From Pseudomonadales bacterium (GTDB lineage Bacteria > Pseudomonadota > Gammaproteobacteria > Pseudomonadales > Azotimanducaceae), in NCBI GenBank assembly GCA_019634925.1, contig JAHCAL010000004.1, forward strand, positions 248,001 to 312,000: a stretch of 64,000 nucleotides of DNA, written 5' to 3'. This document shows positions 1 to 9,089 of the stretch, piece after piece; position 1 is the stretch's first letter, and each line of letters opens with the position of its first letter. The notes under the pieces are model-generated. The model was not told where the DNA came from and made no database searches. It saw nothing but the letters and a program-made list of their open reading frames with translations. Both the position numbers and the translations under genes were made by a program.

Positions 1-2440
1 CCTGCAGCTCTACGTACAGGACGAGCCGAGTCTGTCGGACCTGTTGCGTGACGTGGCAGCTTACCTGCCCGACGGGGTTGCCGAGCAAAGCTATTCCCAC
101 TACTACCTTTCGTTGCTGAAGGAGCACTGCGCGCGAATCAGTCGTCCCGGCGGGTTGTTCGAAGACTCTGCCCTGACGGGCACGGTCTGGCGCGGCCAGG
201 AGCGGCGAGTCCGGGCCGTGCTCTATCGTCGTTTGAATCCGCGCGGTCGCGTGCCGAGCGCCGTCGAAGTGGAAGCGGATCTCAATGACGTTGCCACGAA
301 GTGGGTCGCGGCCCTCGGCGCGGCCGGCATCCGCGCGCGGCGCGGTTCTGGTGAGGATCTACATCGGTGGTTGCTGCCCTGGTTCAACCCGCGCGCCGCG
401 GTTGTCGGCGACGATCCGGGCTGCCTCCGGACAGTCGTGCCTTATCCAGGGGATGACGATCTGCCCTTCGGCGCCGACTTCGCACAAACCGTGACGTTAT
501 CCATGCCGCGCTCGGACGAGGCTTCGTCGACCTGGTGGTTTGACGACCTGCCGCACACGGTGGTGACCGTTCAAGGACTGCGGCGCGCCCCGGACATCGG
601 TCATATGACTGCGGAACGCCAGTCGGGTGACCACGTGTTCTCACTATTCGATCGTCTGCCAGAACACACCGTGATGGTGCTGACCGTCACGGTGAAGACG
701 CAGGACCTGACTCGCAATCACATCGGCCTGGTGAAGCGCGCGGCGGTCGGCGACTCCGCCGAGGCTGCGCTGACACGCGAAGACGCAGCCGCGGTCGAGC
801 GGGAGATGGCGACCGGGAACAAACTCTATCCATTCAGCATGGCCTTCTACGTGAGAGGCCAGGATCTGGTGTCGCTGCGCGCCAACGTCAATCAACTGAA
901 CGCGCTGCTGCTGCCGAATGCACTCCAGCCGATCACGCGGGAGGCGGATCTGCTGGCAATCGACAGCTATCTCCGCAATCTTCCGATGGCGTACGACGTG
1001 CGACTGGACCGTTTGAGTCGACGCTCCCGCCTGGTGTTCTCGCGTCACATCGCCAACCTTCTGCCGCTCTACGGCCGGTCGCGCGGCACCGGCCATCCTG
1101 GACTCGTGTTCTTCAACCGCGGCGCTGAGCCACTGGTCTTCGATCCGCTGCATCGCTCCGACCGCAAGAAGAACGCGCACATGCTGATCCTTGGCCCGAC
1201 CGGTGCCGGCAAGTCCGCGTTGCTGGTCTATCTGCTCCAGCAAATGGCGGCCGTGCACCGGCCGCGGATCTTCATCATCGAGGCTGGCGGTTCGTTCTCG
1301 CTGCTGGGTCAGCACTTTGCGAGCCACGGCCTCGACGTAAACCAGGTAACCCTCAATCCAGGCACGGACGTGAGCCTGCCACCGTTCGCCGATGCACTGC
1401 GCCTGCTCGACAAGGATCGGCGGGCCAAGCTCATCACCGACCCCGAGACCCTCGCCGACAGCGATGATGACGACGATGAGGACGATGCCGAAGGACCAGG
1501 GCGCGACATCCTCGGCGAGATGGAGATCGCTGCGCGCATCATGATCACCGGGGGCGATGAACGCGAGGACGCCCGCATGACCCGGGCCGACCGTCTGCTG
1601 ATCCGCAATGCCATTCTTCTCGCGGCAAAGACCGTGGCTGCGGAGGAGCGTGACCAGGTGCTGACCCGCGATGTGGTAGAAGCGCTGACCAGTATCGGCC
1701 GCGATACGGGTTTACCCGAGCACCGGCGCAACCGGGTGCTCGAGATGGGCGACGGCATGGCACTCTTCTGCTCGGGGCTGGCGGGACAATTCTTCGATCG
1801 CCCCGGCAAGCCGTGGCCCGCGGCTGACGTCACGATCCTCGAGATGGGCATGCTCGCCCGCGAGGGCTACGAGGATCAGCTCACCGTCGCCTACATCTCC
1901 ATGATGAGCCACATCAACGATTTGGTGGAACGCCACCAGAGCGATGCGCGGCCGACACTCGTCGTCACGGACGAGGGGCACATCATCACCACGAACCCGC
2001 TGCTTGCACGTTACGTCGTCAAGATCACGAAGATGTGGCGCAAGCTCGGCGCCTGGTTCTGGATTGCGACGCAGAACCTCGAAGACTTCCCGGACGCGAG
2101 TCGCAAGATGCTCAACATGATGGAGTGGTGGCTGTGCCTGGTGATGCCCAAGGAAGAGGTCGAGCAGATCGCCCGCTTCAAGGACCTGAACGAAGAGCAG
2201 CGAAGCCTACTGCTGTCAGCGCGCAAGGAACCGGGCAAGTATGTCGAGGGTGTCGTTCTGGCCGACAACCTCGAAGCACTGTTCCGCAACGTTCCGCCGC
2301 CGTTGTCGCTCGCGCTCGCGATGACCGAGAAGCACGAGAAGGCCGAGCGTGCAGAAATCATGCGCGAGCGCGGCTGCACAGAGCTCGAGGCCGTGCACAT
2401 TATCGCGGAACGGATTACTGTTCAGCGGGGCCGCGACTAG
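1..2440 (+). CDS. ICE conjugative transfer ATPase, VirB4/TraC type (5' partial)
   Basis: This is the ATPase that powers the type IV secretion channel of an integrating conjugative element, in the PFL_4706 family (TIGR03744). The reading frame is open from base 2, so the N-terminus lies outside the window and about 812 residues are visible. The Walker A motif GPTGAGKS has its lysine at visible residue 404, and the Walker B motif LVVTDEGH has its aspartate at about 657. An acidic run (SDDDDDEDD) sits at about 485-495, between the two. The C-terminal QNLEDFPDASRKMLNMMEWW region is typical of VirB4-like ATPases. It is followed downstream by PFL_4709-4711 type genes, which supports the ICE assignment. 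The family is clear; only the start is missing. Confidence 0.93.
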   Translation, partial: LQLYVQDEPSLSDLLRDVAAYLPDGVAEQSYSHYYLSLLKEHCARISRPGGLFEDSALTGTVWRGQERRVRAVLYRRLNPRGRVPSAVEVEADLNDVATKWVAALGAAGIRARRGSGEDLHRWLLPWFNPRAAVVGDDPGCLRTVVPYPGDDDLPFGADFAQTVTLSMPRSDEASSTWWFDDLPHTVVTVQGLRRAPDIGHMTAERQSGDHVFSLFDRLPEHTVMVLTVTVKTQDLTRNHIGLVKRAAVGDSAEAALTREDAAAVEREMATGNKLYPFSMAFYVRGQDLVSLRANVNQLNALLLPNALQPITREADLLAIDSYLRNLPMAYDVRLDRLSRRSRLVFSRHIANLLPLYGRSRGTGHPGLVFFNRGAEPLVFDPLHRSDRKKNAHMLILGPTGAGKSALLVYLLQQMAAVHRPRIFIIEAGGSFSLLGQHFASHGLDVNQVTLNPGTDVSLPPFADALRLLDKDRRAKLITDPETLADSDDDDDEDDAEGPGRDILGEMEIAARIMITGGDEREDARMTRADRLLIRNAILLAAKTVAAEERDQVLTRDVVEALTSIGRDTGLPEHRRNRVLEMGDGMALFCSGLAGQFFDRPGKPWPAADVTILEMGMLAREGYEDQLTVAYISMMSHINDLVERHQSDARPTLVVTDEGHIITTNPLLARYVVKITKMWRKLGAWFWIATQNLEDFPDASRKMLNMMEWWLCLVMPKEEVEQIARFKDLNEEQRSLLLSARKEPGKYVEGVVLADNLEALFRNVPPPLSLALAMTEKHEKAERAEIMRERGCTELEAVHIIAERITVQRGRD

Positions 2441-2533
2441 CGAAGGTTTTGCGGGCTCCCGTGTCCACCAACACGGCAGGAGGCTTAGCGGTTGAGTTAT
2501 CATCCGCGTAATGTCCGGGCTGAACTATGTTCG

Positions 2534-2549
2534 GTTAAGATCTCTTAAC
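2534..2549. promoter_or_regulatory. Perfect inverted repeat upstream of the unknown gene at 2570
   Basis: GTTAAGA-TC-TCTTAAC is a perfect 7-bp inverted repeat with a 2-base centre. It ends 20 bases before the start codon at 2570, in an AT-richer stretch than its surroundings. The position fits an operator for a dimeric repressor. No good sigma-70 promoter boxes could be paired with it, so the regulatory role is inference only. Confidence 0.3.
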
Positions 2550-2569
2550 TACGCCAGATTTACCGTGAC

Positions 2570-3667
2570 ATGGCAGCTATTCACACTCTGAATGCACGCG
2601 GCAATGTGATGCTTTCCGTTCTGCGGGAATACTTTTCTTGGACTGATGCACGTACCTTCCGCGAGATCCGGCGATTCCACAGTGACCTTCTAGACATTCT
2701 CAACGCCAAGGGTATTGACTACGACCTGCTGCGAACAGCGCTCACTCCTCAGCAAACTAAGCAAGAGGTCGCCTTTCTCTTTGACGAGGAGAGATGTGAC
2801 AACGCGGTCATCCCGGGCGTGGAATGCGCGGATGCGCTATTCAAGTTGCTCGATCGCAACACGACTCACAGCATTCTTGGTGGAGATTTGATCGACGACA
2901 AAGACGAGATCGCTCGGAAACTGTTGAGCGAAGCCGCAGTCGTGGCCAAAGACCTGAACCTTAGGCACCCGTGCTTTTGCTATGTCCTGTACGTAAACAA
3001 CTTATCGTGCAAGGCGGTCAACACTATCCACGATGGCTTGAAGGCTCATGGGGCGTATCTAGGCTATGTGCCCTGCACTTATGCCAGCTTAGCCAAGACC
3101 TTTATATCCATGAGTCTGGTGAACTTGGCCATCAAGCACAAAACCGTTGTCATTCTCGGGCATGAGGACGATCGTCCGAATACAGAGGACTACAACCTTC
3201 ACCTTCACGACTACACAGTTCTCGGGCTGAATCTCAAGAGCATTCAGCCCAGCTACTTCAGTACTTTCCTGGCCTACAAGATCGAGCGGATGTTCTTGGA
3301 GAAATCGGACGATGACCTAGAGATTGCTCTGAGGTCCATGTCCAGCGAGGCAGCCCCACTGGCCGACTTCACTGTGCTCATTGAAGAAGCAAAGTTCAGC
3401 AAGAACTTGCAGACCAAGAAACTAGGAAAGCTGGAGAGGGCGGGTGTAGCTCAGCTTACGAAGGCTGATCTGGAGGAGGCCATCCGGAGAAAGCTCAGAT
3501 CAAACTACCTCTATAACATGGAGTGGATCGATGAGCGCACCCACCAACTCAGCAAGTTCAATATCATGTTGGAGTTCCCGAGGGTAGGGGGTTTCCCCGA
3601 GCGTCTGTTAGTTTCCCTGGAATACAAGCCTGCTGAGAAAGTGCTGAGGCTACTGACTGCCTGTTGA
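2570..3667 (+). CDS. Unrecognised 365-aa protein inserted in the transfer cluster
   Basis: I do not recognise this protein. It is 365 residues, soluble by appearance, with no signal peptide and no long hydrophobic segment. The N-terminal half is leucine-rich (TFREIRRFHSDLLDILNAKG). A central segment (KTVVILGHEDDRPNTEDYN) has a beta-strand plus acidic-loop look, and the C-terminal half is rich in Lys and Glu. Base composition is clearly lower in GC than the flanking transfer genes, and there are no overlaps with neighbours (129-bp gap before, 171-bp gap after), unlike the tightly overlapping tra genes downstream. It therefore looks like a later insertion carrying its own promoter. An accessory or defence role is possible, but nothing in the sequence proves one. 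Confidence 0.75.
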   Translation: MAAIHTLNARGNVMLSVLREYFSWTDARTFREIRRFHSDLLDILNAKGIDYDLLRTALTPQQTKQEVAFLFDEERCDNAVIPGVECADALFKLLDRNTTHSILGGDLIDDKDEIARKLLSEAAVVAKDLNLRHPCFCYVLYVNNLSCKAVNTIHDGLKAHGAYLGYVPCTYASLAKTFISMSLVNLAIKHKTVVILGHEDDRPNTEDYNLHLHDYTVLGLNLKSIQPSYFSTFLAYKIERMFLEKSDDDLEIALRSMSSEAAPLADFTVLIEEAKFSKNLQTKKLGKLERAGVAQLTKADLEEAIRRKLRSNYLYNMEWIDERTHQLSKFNIMLEFPRVGGFPERLLVSLEYKPAEKVLRLLTAC

Positions 3668-3838
3668 AGGTCAGCTGTTTGGGTTCTACGTGGCCTTCGG
3701 CCAAGTAGACATGGGGCACCTTCGACACGCGGTACGCCCAGCAGGCAACCACGCCGTGTAGTGCATGGGTTTCCCCTTCCTAGGCTCTCTGTCTGAACGG
3801 ACGATGGCAACCATGGGCCATCGAACCACGACAGAGAA

Positions 3839-4291
3839 ATGCTCGCGATATCCCACGCGCTGGTCGCAATGACGCTCCTCGGACCTTTGCTCTTCAGCAC
3901 TGTCCTGCACGCCGGCGATCCGCTGACCCTTGAAGTGTTCACCACGGCAGAGTTCCCGGTCAGTGGCCAGGATGATCGCCAGCTGCAAGGAGCGACCGTC
4001 ACCGTCTATGCCGTAGACGGTCTCGATCAATTCGAATCGGCGCTTTCGCACAACCTCCCTGCTGTCGCAGATGCGGCGAAGGCTGAAGCACTGCGACGCA
4101 TCGGCGAGTTGAGCGACGCCCGCATGACCTCCGCGAAGGACGCCGCGATCGGGCTGGCCAAGATCGCGCAGTATGGCGTCGATCGTTATCCCGCCGTCGT
4201 CGTCAACGGCACAGCCGTGGTCTACGGCGTGACAAATCTGGTCGATGCAGCAGCACTCTACGAAGCCTGGCAAATGGACCAATCGCGATGA
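3839..4291 (+). CDS. ICE protein, PFL_4709 family (TIGR03757)
   Basis: A 150-residue protein with an N-terminal hydrophobic signal segment (about residues 4-24, cleavage likely after LHAG), so it is probably exported. Family members are encoded next to the mating-pair genes of PFL_4669-type integrating conjugative elements. The body has a thioredoxin-like feel: a short beta strand TLEVFTTAEFPV near the N-terminus, and near the C-terminus RYPAVVVNGTAVVYGVT, resembling the cis-Pro strand of TrbC/DsbC-like proteins, though no CxxC pair is present. Its last bases overlap the ATG of the next gene (ATGA), so the two are translationally coupled. The family call is firm; the biochemical role is not known. 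Confidence 0.85.
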   Translation: MLAISHALVAMTLLGPLLFSTVLHAGDPLTLEVFTTAEFPVSGQDDRQLQGATVTVYAVDGLDQFESALSHNLPAVADAAKAEALRRIGELSDARMTSAKDAAIGLAKIAQYGVDRYPAVVVNGTAVVYGVTNLVDAAALYEAWQMDQSR

Positions 4292-5316
4292 CGCGGCACG
4301 GCCTCACAGCGTTCATTTTGGTCGTGATACTTCAGGCCTCTCCGACGACACATGCGGCGACTATCACCACGCCGGATATTGTCGCCCAGACCACAGCCGC
4401 GACTTTCGCTTGTATGCGCTGGATGCCGGTGGGGATGTGTTTCTGGCTGCGCTGCTCGTCGACCGGCTGCCGGGTGCGCACTGCGCTCAAGGTTGGCCAC
4501 TATAACCCCGACCTGGTGGTGAGCGCCTACAACGAGCTCGGTGGCAACCCCTGGGCCGAGATCCGCGCGACGCTCGGTCTGGCCCAACGCGCTGCGGCCA
4601 GCGGATTGCTCGGTGCGCTGCTCCCCGTGCCCATCGACAGCGCTGGCAATCGCACCGAGGGGACTGGCGATCGGCGGGACCATCGGAACCTGGTATTCCG
4701 CGAGACCGATGCTATCGGTCATCCGTTAAGTTCGCTGTCCGGCGTCGTCACCGGCGCAGGACTCCTGTGCGAATCGCAGACAACGAGCTTCGTTCCGTAC
4801 TTTCAGTCTGGCCTCGATGCGCTGTCCTGGCGGCAGGAGATCCCGGAGATTTTCTATCCCGCGAGCTGGATCCCGGGGCTGCGCGAGGTAGGCACCTGGC
4901 CGCTGCAGACCTGGGGCAGCGTGCATCCTCGCACCGGTTGGTCAACCCAGGCGGAAGAGCCCAAGGCCGCAGCCATGAATGCACAGCGCGCCGGGGACAT
5001 CGTCACCCGTGCGGGGCAGCCACATGTCTATATACCGCTCACCGGGCCGAGCTCCGGCAGCCAGCGGGTCTGGCCGCCGGGTCCGCTCGTCGAGAAGGAC
5101 GCCCGCACAGGCACCTGGCAGATGTTGGCGCCTCGTCCCGAGACCAGCTGCGACGTGTTCGGTACCAACGACCTGGTCGGACTCGCCGGATGGGGTGGCG
5201 GCCGCGTCGATTCGGCCGGTGACTATGCCTGGAACCTCTGGCGACCCTACCAGTGCTGCAGCCGGCGCGGCCAGTGGTTCCTGTTCGACATCAACTGGAT
5301 CGCGTACCCGCCATGA
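4288..5316 (+). CDS. ICE protein, PFL_4710 family (TIGR03756, TraU-like)
   Basis: A 342-residue exported protein with a signal peptide at about residues 1-24 (ends THAATI). It is cysteine-rich (FACMRWMPVGMCFWLRCSSTGC near the N-terminus, and YQCCSRRGQ near the C-terminus), the pattern of the TraU/TIGR03756 family that acts in mating-pair formation in the periplasm or outer membrane. The conserved tail WFLFDINWIAYPP is present and the length is close to the family norm. It begins inside the stop of the PFL_4709 gene, and its own stop overlaps the next start (ATGA). It is thus part of a tightly coupled transfer operon running from 3839 to 8585. Confidence 0.88.
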   Translation: MTRHGLTAFILVVILQASPTTHAATITTPDIVAQTTAATFACMRWMPVGMCFWLRCSSTGCRVRTALKVGHYNPDLVVSAYNELGGNPWAEIRATLGLAQRAAASGLLGALLPVPIDSAGNRTEGTGDRRDHRNLVFRETDAIGHPLSSLSGVVTGAGLLCESQTTSFVPYFQSGLDALSWRQEIPEIFYPASWIPGLREVGTWPLQTWGSVHPRTGWSTQAEEPKAAAMNAQRAGDIVTRAGQPHVYIPLTGPSSGSQRVWPPGPLVEKDARTGTWQMLAPRPETSCDVFGTNDLVGLAGWGGGRVDSAGDYAWNLWRPYQCCSRRGQWFLFDINWIAYPP

Positions 5317-6665
5317 GCAAACCTGCCACCCAAACTTCGCACCGCGCCGCATTCGTCGTCCTGATTGCAACCCTCAGCGTCGGTCTGTCCCACGCTGCCC
5401 AAGGCCCGACGGAGGACGGCCTCTGGTACTACGAGATCGGCGGGGCGGAGCCGGTTTCCGCACCAGCGAATCCCTCGGTGGTGTCGGTGACTCTCGGCGG
5501 CTCGGCCCAGCTCGGGCTCGGTTACAGCTGCGGCAAGTTCGATCCGGTGCTGGCGGTGACCAACAGCCTGAACAACATCAAGTCCGGGGTGGACGACATG
5601 ATGAATGCCATGACGGCGGCCGCAACGTCAGCGATCGCGGCACTGCCGGCGCTGATCCTCCAGCGCGCGAATCCCGGGCTCTATGACCTGTTCCAGAACG
5701 CGCTGCTCAAGGCCGAGGAGTCGATGCAGCTCGCGACAAAATCCTGCGAGCAGATGGAGGCCGAAATCGCTAAAGGCAAGAATCCGTACGCGGATCTCAT
5801 CACCATTTCCAAGGGAAACGACTGGAAGAGGCAGATGGGTATCGGCGGCAACGATGCCGTGACTGCCAAGGGGTCAGTGGAGGCCTCGAACGGCGACAAC
5901 GGCGTGCCCTGGATCGGGGGCCCGGCCGGTGGCGCCGGGCAACCGCTGCTGCAGTTCACCGGGGACATCGTACAGGCTGGCTACAACATCAACATGAATC
6001 GCCCAATCACGGCGACGGGCCCGGTGCCCCCGGCGTCAGCCACGCGCCTATCCGAAGTCTGGCCGACACCGGTGGCGGCACGGAACTGGGTGGTCGACGT
6101 GGTCGGCGAGAACATCGTCACCACCTGTGACACCTGCCGTAAGGACAGCATCCCGGGAACGGGCCTGCTGCCGAAGCTCTATACCGAGTCCACCGCGGTC
6201 ACCGTCGAGTTGCAGAATCTGGTGAGCGGTGCGACCGCGCCGACGCTCGCCAATCTCGAACTCGTCACCGCACCGGGCGTCGCAGTGACCCGCCAGGTCG
6301 TCGAGGCGATCCGGGAAATGCCGGCGACCGAGCAGGGACTCATCATCGGTCGATTGGTTGCGGAAATCAGCACGGCCCGGACGGTAGAGAAGGCGCTCTA
6401 TGCGCGGCGCCTGCTGCTCTCCGGCCGCCAGGTCCCCGAGGTGTACGCCACCGAGGTCGCGCGTGAGCATGCCGATACGGCACTGGCCGAGCTCGACAAG
6501 GAGATCGAGAGTCTCTTGTTCGAGACGCGCGTACGTCGCGAGGTGGTTTCCGACACAGTGACGGTGCTGCTGCAGCGCGCTGCAGCTCGACGGCAGGCGG
6601 CGCTCAACGTCCCGCAAGCTGAACCCATCGACCCGCGGCCGCTCAGCAATGGCCGCGTGCAGTAA
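5313..6665 (+). CDS. ICE protein, PFL_4711 family (TIGR03755, TraH-like)
   Basis: A 450-residue exported protein of the PFL_4711 family, thought to act like TraH in assembly of the conjugation machinery. A signal peptide occupies about residues 1-30 (VLIATLSVGLSHAAQG). The family pattern follows: YSCGKFDPVLAVTNSLNNIK near residue 70, a hydrophobic alanine-rich segment, then a helical C-terminal half with Glu/Arg-rich segments. I chose the ATG at 5313 because it overlaps the stop of the upstream gene (ATGA) and opens directly onto the signal peptide; the frame remains open further upstream but that part is not conserved. The following gene starts 17 bases before this one ends. Confidence 0.88.
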   Translation: MSKPATQTSHRAAFVVLIATLSVGLSHAAQGPTEDGLWYYEIGGAEPVSAPANPSVVSVTLGGSAQLGLGYSCGKFDPVLAVTNSLNNIKSGVDDMMNAMTAAATSAIAALPALILQRANPGLYDLFQNALLKAEESMQLATKSCEQMEAEIAKGKNPYADLITISKGNDWKRQMGIGGNDAVTAKGSVEASNGDNGVPWIGGPAGGAGQPLLQFTGDIVQAGYNINMNRPITATGPVPPASATRLSEVWPTPVAARNWVVDVVGENIVTTCDTCRKDSIPGTGLLPKLYTESTAVTVELQNLVSGATAPTLANLELVTAPGVAVTRQVVEAIREMPATEQGLIIGRLVAEISTARTVEKALYARRLLLSGRQVPEVYATEVAREHADTALAELDKEIESLLFETRVRREVVSDTVTVLLQRAAARRQAALNVPQAEPIDPRPLSNGRVQ

Positions 6666-7023
6666 CGGCAGCGGATTGCGCCGACGTTGGTTCCTCACGC
6701 TGTCGCTGGTTGCAGCCGCCGCCGTGATCGGCGTAGCGCTGGTCCTGTGGCAGGCGGTTGAGCTCAGCTCACTGGCGGCCGTGTCGGAAGGCGTGGACCG
6801 TTGGAGGCCGCTCCTCGGCGGGCTGCGACTTGCACTGATCGGAGCGCTGGCGGTGGTCTGGCCATGGCTTTCATCGCGTCGGTCGCGCGCGGACGACGAA
6901 CCCGCGCATGCACGCTGGATGGCTCTGCGCTGGCGTGTCGTCGGCTGGCTGCTCGTCATCGAGCTCATCATCGGCCAGAACCTGCTCGGCCGCTTCTTCA
7001 GCGCGGCGGTGCACTTGGCATGA
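6649..7023 (+). CDS. Small ICE membrane protein, unknown function
   Basis: A 124-residue protein with three hydrophobic segments: about 12-32 (FLTLSLVAAAAVIGVALVLW), about 60-75 (LRLALIGALAVVWPWL), and about 98-112 (VVGWLLVIELIIG). Small membrane proteins of this size are common between the PFL_4711-type and TraG-type genes in this ICE class. It overlaps the upstream gene by 17 bases and its stop overlaps the next start (ATGA), so it is surely expressed as part of the transfer operon. I do not recognise a specific domain. A role as a mating-pair assembly accessory is inferred only from position. Confidence 0.75.
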   Translation: MAACSNGSGLRRRWFLTLSLVAAAAVIGVALVLWQAVELSSLAAVSEGVDRWRPLLGGLRLALIGALAVVWPWLSSRRSRADDEPAHARWMALRWRVVGWLLVIELIIGQNLLGRFFSAAVHLA

Positions 7024-8585
7024 GTGTCGACAGCTACCTCGAGCTCTTCACGACCCTGTTCGGTTGGGCGTTCTACGGCGTGCTGTGGGATGTGCTGGTC
7101 AGCACCGGTATCGTCTATCTGCCCTTTCTCGGCATCCTCATCGACAATTGGCGGGAACCGGCCGAAGGCGGCGAGTTCGGGACCGTCACGGGCCTTTCGC
7201 TGCGGCGCATGGAGATCGAGCTTTTCATCGCGCTCCTGGTGGTGGTGCTGGCCGGCCAACCCGCCGCCCTGACCCCGCTGAACGCGGGGACCTTGAGCTA
7301 CGCGCCGCAACCGACGCTGACCGATCCGACGCCGGCGGCCGCCACCGTGGCGGCGCCGCAGAGTACCTATGGCGTCGCGGGCTTCACCGGCTCACCGGCG
7401 ACCGTGAACATTCCGGTGTGGTGGTATGCCGTGCTCGCGATGACATCAGGGTTCAATCACGCGGTGGTCGAGGGTCTGCCCGCGGCCAGCGATCTGCGCA
7501 CCTACGAGCAACAGGCTCGACTCGCGACCATCGCGGACCCGCGTTTGCGCCAGGAGGCGAGCGATTTCTTCAGCGAGTGTTACGTGCCGGCGCGTTCCAA
7601 GTACCAAGCGGAGCGGCCCGCGACGGCCGCCGTCGCCGCGGTCCTGACAACCTACGGTGACGATGATCCGGACTGGATGGGCTCACACGTCTACCGAGAC
7701 ACGACCGGTTTCTACGACAGCCTGCGTCCGACAAAGCAGATCCCCGGGTGGGCCTACAACGCGGCACGCGATACCGAGTACGACCCGGCCTCGCCACCAA
7801 CCTGGGGTAAGCCGACCTGCAAGGAATGGTGGGAAGACGGCGCCGCGGGTCTGCGCGAGAAGCTCATCGACGAGGCGGATGCGACGTCGGCCGGATTCTC
7901 CGGGCTCGTCGTGGCCGTGGCGCCAATCCTGGCGAACGAACAGCAGGAAGATGCCGTGGTCCGCACTGTGCTCAACAACGCGCCGCCATCCTGGTCGAGC
8001 AATGAACTGGTCGCCGGCAATACGGCTAGCACGGGTTGGCTCGCCACCGCCGAGAACGTCGTCAAAGGTGGGCTCGCCACCGGTGGAGTGATCACCGCCT
8101 CGGCGCTCTTCTCGGTGACGATGACCGCGGTGCTGCAGGCGCTTCCGATGGTCCAGGCCCTGATGCTGCTCGGCATCTACGCCCTGTTGCCGATGATCGT
8201 CGTGCTGTCTCGCTACTCAATCGCCATGATGGTCGTCGGCGCGATGGCGATCTTCACGATCAAATTCTGGAGCGTGCTCTGGTACCTGGCCATGTGGGTG
8301 GACCAGAACCTCATCCAGTCCATGTATCCGGACGTGAATGTGTTCCTGCAGATCTTCGCGAACCCCGGCGAGCATGACGCCAAGCGCATGCTGCTCAATA
8401 TGATCACGACCAGCCTTTATCTGGGCCTGCCATTGCTTTGGAGCGGGATGATGGCGTGGGCGGGCCTGCACATAGGGAAGTCCATCGACGTCGCGACGAA
8501 CCCGCTACGCAATCCCGCCCAAGATGCCGGCCAGCGTGGCGGTGCTATAGGCAAGGCGATCGCCGCGAAGGGCGCGCGCAAGTGA
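7020..8585 (+). CDS. Conjugal transfer protein with TraG N-terminal-type domain
   Basis: A 521-residue polytopic inner-membrane protein corresponding to the N-terminal TraG region of the F system (mating-pair stabilisation and entry exclusion). Hydrophobic segments lie near the N-terminus (AFYGVLWDVLVSTGIVYLPF and IELFIALLVVVLAG), followed by a periplasmic loop of roughly 280 residues and then a cluster of membrane segments from about 355 to 490 (LMLLGIYALLPMIVVL, IAMMVVGAMAIFTIKF, LGLPLLWSGMMAWAGL). The long periplasmic C-terminal domain of full F-type TraG is absent, as is usual in PFL_4669-type ICEs. The start is fixed by the ATGA overlap with the upstream small membrane protein. It is the last gene of the transfer operon here. 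Confidence 0.88.
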   Translation: MSVDSYLELFTTLFGWAFYGVLWDVLVSTGIVYLPFLGILIDNWREPAEGGEFGTVTGLSLRRMEIELFIALLVVVLAGQPAALTPLNAGTLSYAPQPTLTDPTPAAATVAAPQSTYGVAGFTGSPATVNIPVWWYAVLAMTSGFNHAVVEGLPAASDLRTYEQQARLATIADPRLRQEASDFFSECYVPARSKYQAERPATAAVAAVLTTYGDDDPDWMGSHVYRDTTGFYDSLRPTKQIPGWAYNAARDTEYDPASPPTWGKPTCKEWWEDGAAGLREKLIDEADATSAGFSGLVVAVAPILANEQQEDAVVRTVLNNAPPSWSSNELVAGNTASTGWLATAENVVKGGLATGGVITASALFSVTMTAVLQALPMVQALMLLGIYALLPMIVVLSRYSIAMMVVGAMAIFTIKFWSVLWYLAMWVDQNLIQSMYPDVNVFLQIFANPGEHDAKRMLLNMITTSLYLGLPLLWSGMMAWAGLHIGKSIDVATNPLRNPAQDAGQRGGAIGKAIAAKGARK

Positions 8586-8586
8586 G

Positions 8587-8805
8587 CTAGTCGCGCTCGT
8601 ACCAGCCCGCCGGATCGGTGCCATCATCGAACCGGCCTGTGCGATGGTTGAGCTCCCCACCTCGAATGGCGCTGTTCAGCGCATCTTCCTCGGGCGTGGG
8701 ATCGGGTGCCGCAGCGAAGAACGCCACGACGTCACGCACGAGGTTGATGCCGACTCGAACGGCAGCGGTCGCGATGCCAACGCTGTGTTTGATTGCGTCT
8801 GTCAT
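8587..8805 (-). CDS. Small hypothetical ICE protein, convergent to the TraG-like gene
   Basis: A 72-residue protein with an N-terminal mostly apolar helix (about 10-30) and an acidic, glycine-rich tail ending RTGRFDDGTDPAGWYERD. The Asp-Gly-Thr-Asp-Pro-x-Gly-Trp-Tyr tail resembles the end of short hypothetical proteins carried by other ICEs, judged from memory. It is tail-to-tail with the TraG-like gene, the two stop codons being one base apart. Function is unknown. Its placement at the end of the transfer genes marks the junction between the tra module and the defence cargo; the 284 bases after its start (8806-9089) hold no gene I can support. Confidence 0.6.
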   Translation of the reverse strand: MTDAIKHSVGIATAAVRVGINLVRDVVAFFAAAPDPTPEEDALNSAIRGGELNHRTGRFDDGTDPAGWYERD

Positions 8806-9089
8806 TCTCGGCTCATTATCGGCGCTCTGGCGCCGCCTGACTCTCTCCCGTCATGACGCCACATCTTGCCGCGCGAGGCAACTGCAGCCCAAGGCGTTGA
8901 ATTGTCCGGAGTTCAGTGCGGCGTCTGAGATGCTGAGACACGAATTTCTGGCCCCAAATGGCCAATTCTACTAGCATGAGACCGGCTCTACTGGAATCTA
9001 TTGGACAGCCTCAATGGTAATCGAGCTGATTCGCCCGTATCCGAGGACTAAGTTGACGGTCCACCGGCCCACTATCCGGGGCGCTTGAA

